A stretch of 45,810 nucleotides of DNA, taken from positions 1 through 45,810 of the forward strand of contig NZ_APHR01000045.1 of assembly GCF_000349205.1 (NCBI RefSeq). The letters are read 5' to 3'. Origin of the DNA: Methylophaga lonarensis MPL. GTDB lineage: Bacteria; Pseudomonadota; Gammaproteobacteria; Nitrosococcales; Methylophagaceae. Shown in pieces: positions 40,243 through 45,810 of the stretch. The stretch's first letter is position 1, and every line of letters begins with the position of its first letter. Under the pieces are notes generated by a model. That model made no database searches and was not told the DNA's origin. It saw nothing but the letters and a program-made list of their open reading frames with translations. The position numbers and the translations under genes were made by a program.

Positions 40243-41073
40243 TCAGACTACTTTCAGGAGTGGATTTGTCGAAGTGCTGGCAAGCTTATCTGCTGGTCTT
40301 GCCGAGTGAAAATCAGGCACCAGGATAGTCTGCTGTTCATGACTTAAACGCTGAAAATAAACATCAAAGTGATGATCCAGTGCTGGTGACAAGCTGACCT
40401 CCCTGCTCGCCCCATCTATCTGTATCTTGCCGTTATTAAGCACGATGATGCGATCTGCAAATCGCGTGGCAAGATTCAGATCATGCATCACCACAATCGC
40501 GGTAAGGCCATCACTGGTTCTGTCCTTGATGGTTTTCAACAACTGTAATTGGTGCGAAACATCCAGTGCAGCAGCTGGCTCATCAGCCAGCAAAATAGAT
40601 GGACTGGAAATCAAACAGGCAGCCAGCAATACTCTAGCCTGTTCACCACCAGACAAGGTTTTGAACTGACGATCAATCAACTGTTCAATATCAAACGCTT
40701 TGGCATGGTCGTAGGCAGAAAACACGGCATGGGCAGTGGTCAATGAGAGACTGTCCGTGGCCGAGTGAATTTCAAGAATGTCACTGACACGATAATTCCA
40801 GTAAATCTCTGAGCGTTGTGGCAGGTAGGACAACAGCGCTGAGATCTCTGCAGGCTTCATGCGGGCAATATTACTGCCCGACAGCGTGATCTCACCGCTA
40901 TCTGCATAAACCAGCCCCGACAACAATTTGAGTAATGTCGATTTACCCGCGCCATTGGGTCCGACCAATGCAACAAACTGACCTTGTGGCACGGATAGGT
41001 TGATATCACTTAACAAAAGCTTTTGGCCGGCACTTGCGTGAATCTTTCGCGCCTCAATGATATCTGTGCTCAT
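40243..41073 (-). CDS. FecE/BtuD-type ABC ATPase (iron-chelate or cobalamin import)
   Basis: 276 residues. Walker A is GPNGAGKST, the Q-loop LSYLPQRSEIYWN, the signature LSGGEQAR, Walker B ILLADEPAAALD, and the His switch MHDLN. SYLPQ is typical of the FecE/HmuV/BtuD class. The start overlaps the permease stop by four bases. It is the last gene of the receptor-binding protein-permease-ATPase operon. Cargo (haem, siderophore or cobalamin) cannot be told from the ATPase. Confidence 0.92.
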   Translation of the reverse strand: MSTDIIEARKIHASAGQKLLLSDINLSVPQGQFVALVGPNGAGKSTLLKLLSGLVYADSGEITLSGSNIARMKPAEISALLSYLPQRSEIYWNYRVSDILEIHSATDSLSLTTAHAVFSAYDHAKAFDIEQLIDRQFKTLSGGEQARVLLAACLISSPSILLADEPAAALDVSHQLQLLKTIKDRTSDGLTAIVVMHDLNLATRFADRIIVLNNGKIQIDGASREVSLSPALDHHFDVYFQRLSHEQQTILVPDFHSARPADKLASTSTNPLLKVV

Positions 41074-42092
41074 CGTCGTGCTTCCTTGGTCAGAATAAAC
41101 AAAAAGAATGGCGCGCCGAGCAAGGCCGTTAACAGGCCCAATGGAATCTCGGCCGGCGGCATAATTGAACGGGCAACACCATCAAACACCATTAATGCTG
41201 CACCAGATGCCAGCGCGCTATAGATCATCAGTCGATGATGTCTTGGTCCCAGCCACCAACGAATCATGTGGGGAATGACCAGACCAATAAAACCAATCAG
41301 ACCGCCCCAAACAACCGCCAATGCTGTCACTGCTGCCGCAATCAGCACCGATCGATGCATAAACCGAGTCACATCCAGCCCCATATTTCGTGCGGTGTCT
41401 GATCCCAGGCCCAAAATATCCAAACCTCTGGCTAGTCGAAGACACAATATAAAACCGATGATTGTCAGCAGCATGAACAAGAAGAATTCCTGCCAGGTTG
41501 GCGTTTGAATGCCTCCCAGGGTCCAGCTCAAAATCACCTGCAAACTGACCGCATCATCAGACAGTGTCAGCATGATGAGTCCTCGAACAGCTGCCAGCAA
41601 GGCGGCAATGGCAACTCCAGCCAAAATCAAACCAAAGCCGCTTTCAACTCTGGCGACTCTAGCGAGGCTGACAACCAGTAATGTGGTCAACCAGGCGCCG
41701 GCAAACGCCATAATGGGCAAGAAAAATGGCCCCGGAAACAGTGCTGGCATCATCAAGGCAATCGCGGCCCCGACAGAGGCGCCACTGGCACTGCCCAACA
41801 GATGTGGTTCGGCAAGTGGATTGCGAAATACGCCCTGAAAAATCACACCCGCCATACCGAGACAGGCACCGACACAAAATGTGGTCAGTACCCGCGGAAT
41901 TCGCCACTGCAAAATCAGTGTTCGCATGACCGAGTCTGGATTGTTCAGGGTATGCCACATCGTGGCCGGACTCAGAATTTCAGAGCCAAGCCATGCTGAA
42001 ATCACAAAACAACTCACCACGGCCATAGCAATCATTACGGCCGGATGACGATGGCTGACAAATAATGCAGGACGCAAATAATGACTCATCAT
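41070..42092 (-). CDS. FecCD/BtuC-type ABC permease
   Basis: 340 residues with about ten TM helices in the FecCD family plan. Motifs: RIPRVLTTFCVGACLGMAGV (about 64-83), FQGVFRNPLAEPHLLGSASGASVGAAIAL, and GLIGFIGLVIPHMIRWW near the C-terminus. The N-terminal ATG overlaps the binding-protein stop by one base (TGATG). An ATG one codon later is equally possible. It pairs with the ATPase that follows. Confidence 0.94.
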   Translation of the reverse strand: MMSHYLRPALFVSHRHPAVMIAMAVVSCFVISAWLGSEILSPATMWHTLNNPDSVMRTLILQWRIPRVLTTFCVGACLGMAGVIFQGVFRNPLAEPHLLGSASGASVGAAIALMMPALFPGPFFLPIMAFAGAWLTTLLVVSLARVARVESGFGLILAGVAIAALLAAVRGLIMLTLSDDAVSLQVILSWTLGGIQTPTWQEFFLFMLLTIIGFILCLRLARGLDILGLGSDTARNMGLDVTRFMHRSVLIAAAVTALAVVWGGLIGFIGLVIPHMIRWWLGPRHHRLMIYSALASGAALMVFDGVARSIMPPAEIPLGLLTALLGAPFFLFILTKEARR

Positions 42093-43066
42093 CAGGCAGC
42101 GCCCTGATTGACAAAAATATCCGGGTGCAACAACGGCGCCAGCATCTCCACACCATCAACCACCCGCGGGCCGGGGATCAAAAATAACTCACGCGGCACC
42201 ATGAACACCCGGTTATTTCTGACAGCGCTGATGTTCTGCCAACCAGGTCGATGTTTAACGCTGTCGGGATCACCGTCATTGCGGGCCAACAAAATCACTT
42301 CTGGATCCGCTGCAATAATAGCTTCGCCGCTGACCTGAGTGATTTGGTCCAGATCGTCAAATATCGATTCCGCTCCGGCTCGCAACATGGCGTCATAGGT
42401 GTAGTGCCCTTTACGCACAGTGGTAAAGTTGCCGCGGTCATTCTGACCGGTTTCAAAATACACGCTCGGTCGTCGGATTCCTGCCAGTTGTTGAGCAACC
42501 ATTTGCAGCCGCTGTTGTAACTGTTCAATTACACTCTCGGCATGCAGCGGGTTGCCAAGAACATGGCCTAATAAGCTGAGATTGCTGAATATTTCAGCCA
42601 GATTACGATGCAGCATCACCAGTACAGGCACACCGATGGTCTGCATCGGCTTAAGTAATGTATTCACAGCCTGTCTGGCAGGCGTCATCACCACCAGATC
42701 CGGTTCCAGCCGGGCAATCGTTTCAACAGAAAAACCCAATCGTCCACCGACAATGGTTCGACCATCACGAATATTGGGCGGATATCGGGTGAAATCCTCT
42801 ATGCCGACAATGCGATCCGTAGCCCCAAGCGCATGCAACAGCTCGGTATTGCTGGAAAAAATTGACACGATCCGTTGAGGTGGCCGTGCAATCGATACCT
42901 CGCGCCCCAGACCATCAGTGATTTCCAGTATTCCGGCATTTCTGAGGCCAAAAGCGCTTGTAGATTTGGGCATCAACGCCAGTGCAATGCCTGCAAACAA
43001 GGCCTTACAGTAATGACGTCGCTGCGTCTGCAACAGTGGCGGAAAGCTATGGGTGTTGTCGGCCAT
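42092..43066 (-). CDS. FecB/BtuF-type periplasmic binding protein
   Basis: 324 residues. The N-terminus carries RRHYCKALFAGIALALMP before a likely cleavage after STSA (about residue 38). The double Arg followed by Lys resembles a Tat signal but is not a strict match. The mature domain is the class III helical-backbone fold: DGLGREVSIARPPQRIVSIF, LLHALGATDRIVGI and LEPDLVVM, as in BtuF/FepB. It ends with IPGPRVVDGVEMLAPLLHPD. It lies six bases after the receptor gene. No cobalamin riboswitch is seen. Confidence 0.92.
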   Translation of the reverse strand: MADNTHSFPPLLQTQRRHYCKALFAGIALALMPKSTSAFGLRNAGILEITDGLGREVSIARPPQRIVSIFSSNTELLHALGATDRIVGIEDFTRYPPNIRDGRTIVGGRLGFSVETIARLEPDLVVMTPARQAVNTLLKPMQTIGVPVLVMLHRNLAEIFSNLSLLGHVLGNPLHAESVIEQLQQRLQMVAQQLAGIRRPSVYFETGQNDRGNFTTVRKGHYTYDAMLRAGAESIFDDLDQITQVSGEAIIAADPEVILLARNDGDPDSVKHRPGWQNISAVRNNRVFMVPRELFLIPGPRVVDGVEMLAPLLHPDIFVNQGAA

Positions 43067-43072
43067 GCGCTT

Positions 43073-45193
43073 TTAAAAATTCAGTTTCAGACCCGCATAC
43101 AACTCTCTTCCCGGCATGCTGTTGCCCCGGCCACCACTTGAAAATGCAGGATCTGAAATATACGGCGTCTTGTTGAGCGCGATAAACAATGGATGCTCGT
43201 TTTTATCTAACAGATTGTTGATCCCGCCATACAACTGCAATGATGGATTGAGCTGATAACTGCCACGCATGTTCAACACCCAGAAGGCTGATTTTTTATG
43301 AACATAATCTCTGTTTGGCTCCGCAGTCGGTATCAGCAAACGCTCTTCAGTCTCGTACCAGACCGGCCCTCTGAGGATCGCATTGAAGCTAAGCTCCCAT
43401 TTATCTCGACCGACCGTCGTGCCAAGACTGGTCTGGTATTTGTGAATTCTTTCAATACGATCGGTGTTCGCCGTTTCATCCGCGCCTTTGTCTCGCATAT
43501 GAAAATGGTAGCTTCCGTTGGCAAATACCCGCCAGTTCAGATCTGTTGCCAGCCAGGATGACAAATTGGCTTCCAACTGTAGCTCAACACCTCTGAGTTC
43601 TATGGCATCAGAATTGTTTTCATAACTGCGTCGGCCTGCTATTTCAGGGCCGGTGATAATTCGATCTTTGATGCGGTTATCAAACACGGCAATATCACTG
43701 TAGAGCCAGCTATTTGAAAACGACAAACCCAGCTCATACTGACGACTGGTTTCATTATCCAGGTTGGGATTGCCAAAAATGGTTGAACCGGCAAATGTCT
43801 GGAAATCAGCGGCCAATTCCGTAGCTGTCGGTGCCCTGAAACCCGTTGCATAACCAGCTCTGAGCGATGTGGTATCTGTTAAGCGATAGACGGATCCCAG
43901 GGTATAGGTAAATTCATCATAACGTTCCGAATTTCTCACCAGATCATCACGGCCTTTTGTCGGCTTCAAAGTGGTTTTGCCATCGGTGTAACGACCGCCC
44001 ATTCTCAGCGTTAACCGATCGTTCATTGCCGTCTGAATAATTTCTGCCCACAATGCGCCTACACGTTCAGACTGATCATTATCAAAAGGCGCTGCTCGAC
44101 TGGTCACACCGTTGCTTCTGAGCGTATTGGTGCGCTCGTTTTTCAACGTGCTGTATTCCAGATCAGCGCCCACTCGGAGTTCGGTCATCGGTCGAACCAG
44201 CCAGTCGGTCATTAATCTCAAACCATAAACATCCAGCGTGCGTTCATTATCAGATAGCAAAAATGTTCGATTTTCCCATTTGAAATGATCGACATCTCTG
44301 ACCATATATCCATGCGCGCTCCATGACAGCGCCGCATTGTCGGTCATGCCCTCATAGACCAGATCCAAAGAATGATTGAAGCGGTCTTCATCGCCAGTAG
44401 GTGCCCAGCTGGATCCTCTGAATCCGGCGTTATAGATACCATCGGTACGAATGGTCAGCTCAACGCGATCCAGATCGCCAATATCAACACCGGCAGCCAT
44501 TAAGGCACTGCGTCTTTCCCAAGAGGTATTACGCATGCGCTCCCTGCTACCCCGGCCGGATTCATAATCACTCCGTTTACCACCACCAATGCCCAGATAG
44601 AAGTCTGCATTTTCGCCTTGATAGGAAGTCTGCGCATGACCTTGCCTGAGTGACCATGAACCAGCGGCAAGGTTAATACTGCTGCCAGTAGTATTACTGC
44701 CATTACGGGTGATGATATTGATAACGCCGCCAATGGCCTGACTGCCATAAGCAACTGACGATGGCCCTCTCATAATTTCAATACGCGATACGTCATTGAG
44801 GCTGAGTTTGGAAATATTGGCTGTACCAGCTCGACGGCCATTGACCAGCACCAGTGTTTGACTTCGATAGTCACGACCTTGTCCATCTGTTGCACCACCA
44901 CGGATGTTGATGGAGGTCTGTGCCGGTGTCCATTCGCTGAAAAATCCCACAGCATTCTCGGCTAGCAAGTCGGTGACAGACTGTGCAGAAGAGCGTCTTA
45001 TTTGTGCTTCAGAAATGACTTGAACTGTGGATGACAGTTGATTGAGCGAGTCGCCCCTGCCCGTAGTGGTGACAATCATTTCATCCAAGCCGATCACAGA
45101 AAAGTCTTGTTCTGCCAGCACTGAAGCACTGTGACTGGTCAACAGACCGATGGATACATAAAAAGCAACTAACGAGCGATGGCGTGTCATCAT
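43073..45193 (-). CDS. TonB-dependent outer-membrane receptor
   Basis: 706 residues. A signal peptide ends near ASVLAEQ (about 27). A TonB-box-like stretch (DEMIVTTTGR) is followed by the plug domain (about 45-165), with RIEIMRGPSSVAYGSQAIGGVINIITR. The 22-strand barrel ends in GRELYAGLKLNF with the usual terminal Phe. RSQTLVLVNGRRAGTANISK suggests a vitamin/siderophore-type plug of the CirA/BtuB group. AGGGA precedes the ATG. It is six bases after a partial methyltransferase-like gene and begins the transport part of the operon. Ligand unknown. Confidence 0.93.
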   Translation of the reverse strand: MMTRHRSLVAFYVSIGLLTSHSASVLAEQDFSVIGLDEMIVTTTGRGDSLNQLSSTVQVISEAQIRRSSAQSVTDLLAENAVGFFSEWTPAQTSINIRGGATDGQGRDYRSQTLVLVNGRRAGTANISKLSLNDVSRIEIMRGPSSVAYGSQAIGGVINIITRNGSNTTGSSINLAAGSWSLRQGHAQTSYQGENADFYLGIGGGKRSDYESGRGSRERMRNTSWERRSALMAAGVDIGDLDRVELTIRTDGIYNAGFRGSSWAPTGDEDRFNHSLDLVYEGMTDNAALSWSAHGYMVRDVDHFKWENRTFLLSDNERTLDVYGLRLMTDWLVRPMTELRVGADLEYSTLKNERTNTLRSNGVTSRAAPFDNDQSERVGALWAEIIQTAMNDRLTLRMGGRYTDGKTTLKPTKGRDDLVRNSERYDEFTYTLGSVYRLTDTTSLRAGYATGFRAPTATELAADFQTFAGSTIFGNPNLDNETSRQYELGLSFSNSWLYSDIAVFDNRIKDRIITGPEIAGRRSYENNSDAIELRGVELQLEANLSSWLATDLNWRVFANGSYHFHMRDKGADETANTDRIERIHKYQTSLGTTVGRDKWELSFNAILRGPVWYETEERLLIPTAEPNRDYVHKKSAFWVLNMRGSYQLNPSLQLYGGINNLLDKNEHPLFIALNKTPYISDPAFSSGGRGNSMPGRELYAGLKLNF

Positions 45194-45199
45194 TTTTCC

Positions 45200-45810
45200 C
45201 TAATTGAATGTCCAGATAAGTACAGCACTTTTTTTGGCGGCTTTTGCCAGCAAAGCGTCACCATCGGGCTGTAATTTGGAGGTTAGATATGCAGTCAGCG
45301 CGCTGACCTTTTCAGGATCAGCCGCAGGATTAAAAACTTGCTGAAAATAACTATCGGCGCTGTGAAAATCAGCAAAGCTTTGCTGAAAAGTCCAGTCAAC
45401 GGTGACTAATTGATTTGGCTGACAATCGTCACCCAGTGCATCTAAAATCTCGTGAATGGGTGAACCCATCACTTCACCATGCAATGAGGCAGGTAAAAAG
45501 CCGCTCAAACATTTGCCACGTGGGCCTGACTGTGCCGGCACAATCCAAATCATTAAGCGTTTGGTCTGCTGGCGTTGCCAATGCCAGAAATCGCGTGTTT
45601 CACTCAGTGGGCCACTGGTGTTGGCCGCCAGGCTGGCATCATGCACAGCAAGATCATCGGACGCCGTCTGTTGCCAGCTTTGTTGGATGACATTGAGTTG
45701 GAATGGCCATATTGATTGGTGAGCCGTCAGGTAATCGGCAAGGAAAGCGTTGGGTTCTATTGCTGTCCACTGGGCATTGTTTTCCAGGATGCGACTGACA
45801 GTGCCAGCCC
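45200..45810 (-). CDS. Methyltransferase-like protein, C-terminal part (partial)
   Basis: Open from the window edge (45810) to TAG at 45202-45200, 203 complete codons, with the N-terminus missing. The visible start contains AGTVSRIL then IEPNAFLADYL, which resembles motif I and the acidic end of strand 2 of class I SAM-dependent methyltransferases. A second block, LAVHDASLAANT, could be the motif-IV region. The rest (FWHWQRQQTKRLMIWIVPAQ) is not recognised. An internal GTG at 45646 gives only 148 residues and is unlikely to be the start. It is co-oriented with the TonB receptor (6 nt gap). The family call is tentative. Confidence 0.6.
   Translation of the reverse strand, partial: AGTVSRILENNAQWTAIEPNAFLADYLTAHQSIWPFQLNVIQQSWQQTASDDLAVHDASLAANTSGPLSETRDFWHWQRQQTKRLMIWIVPAQSGPRGKCLSGFLPASLHGEVMGSPIHEILDALGDDCQPNQLVTVDWTFQQSFADFHSADSYFQQVFNPAADPEKVSALTAYLTSKLQPDGDALLAKAAKKSAVLIWTFN

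Noticed and set aside
45194-45810. Cobalamin riboswitch in front of the TonB receptor
   Set aside because: The region is coding, and none of the conserved B12-element blocks are seen.

Overview
The window looks like chromosomal DNA of a gammaproteobacterium. The best evidence is the block tRNA-Leu, tig, clpP, clpX, lon on one strand, the gammaproteobacterial FieF, YceF and AmgK/MurU types, and a class Ia nrdAB with a two-cone NrdA. The gene mix (guanidine carboxylase operon, NnrS, FecCD-type importer) would fit a marine methylotroph-like relative such as Methylophaga. That placement is an inference, because no methylotrophy gene is present here.

Layout. 1-6.5 kb (minus strand): tRNA-Leu(TAG), trigger factor, ClpP, ClpX, Lon and the start of a membrane-anchored Pro/Ala-rich protein. 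Lon has a clear heat-shock-type promoter. 6.6-14.1 kb: housekeeping genes (cytosolic 5'-nucleotidase, NERD protein, FieF, phosphoglucomutase, YceF, AmgK/MurU cell-wall recycling, glycine-zipper lipoprotein). 14.1-18.6 kb: nrdAB behind a DnaA box and two NrdR boxes spaced 32 bp apart. 18.7-21.2 kb: an A+T-rich accessory patch with an orphan two-TM protein, a second NERD protein, three inverted-pair REP elements and a REP-associated tyrosine transposase. 21.3-27.7 kb: a conserved orphan, a membrane GGDEF protein, a PTS-EIIC/EAL fusion and NnrS. 27.7-29.0 kb: MetY.

29.1-37.1 kb is the centrepiece: a guanidine-utilisation operon. It has a sigma-54 (-24/-12) promoter, an upstream NtrC-like palindrome that doubles as the metY terminator, a guanidine-I (ykkC) riboswitch, an ABC importer, two DUF1989 proteins (carboxyguanidine deiminase subunits) and a 1198-residue biotin-dependent guanidine/urea carboxylase. 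No allophanate hydrolase lies next to it. A TorF-type porin facing the operon on the other strand also has a sigma-54-type promoter, so it may be the outer-membrane entry for the same nitrogen source.

38.2-45.8 kb: a dienelactone hydrolase, a CobW-like GTPase, and a minus-strand operon of a partial methyltransferase-like protein, a TonB-dependent receptor and a FecBCD/BtuFCD-type importer of unknown cargo.

The most unusual items are the two-layer (sigma-54 plus riboswitch) control of guanidine use, the EIIC-EAL fusion, and the REP/transposase patch around the NERD gene.
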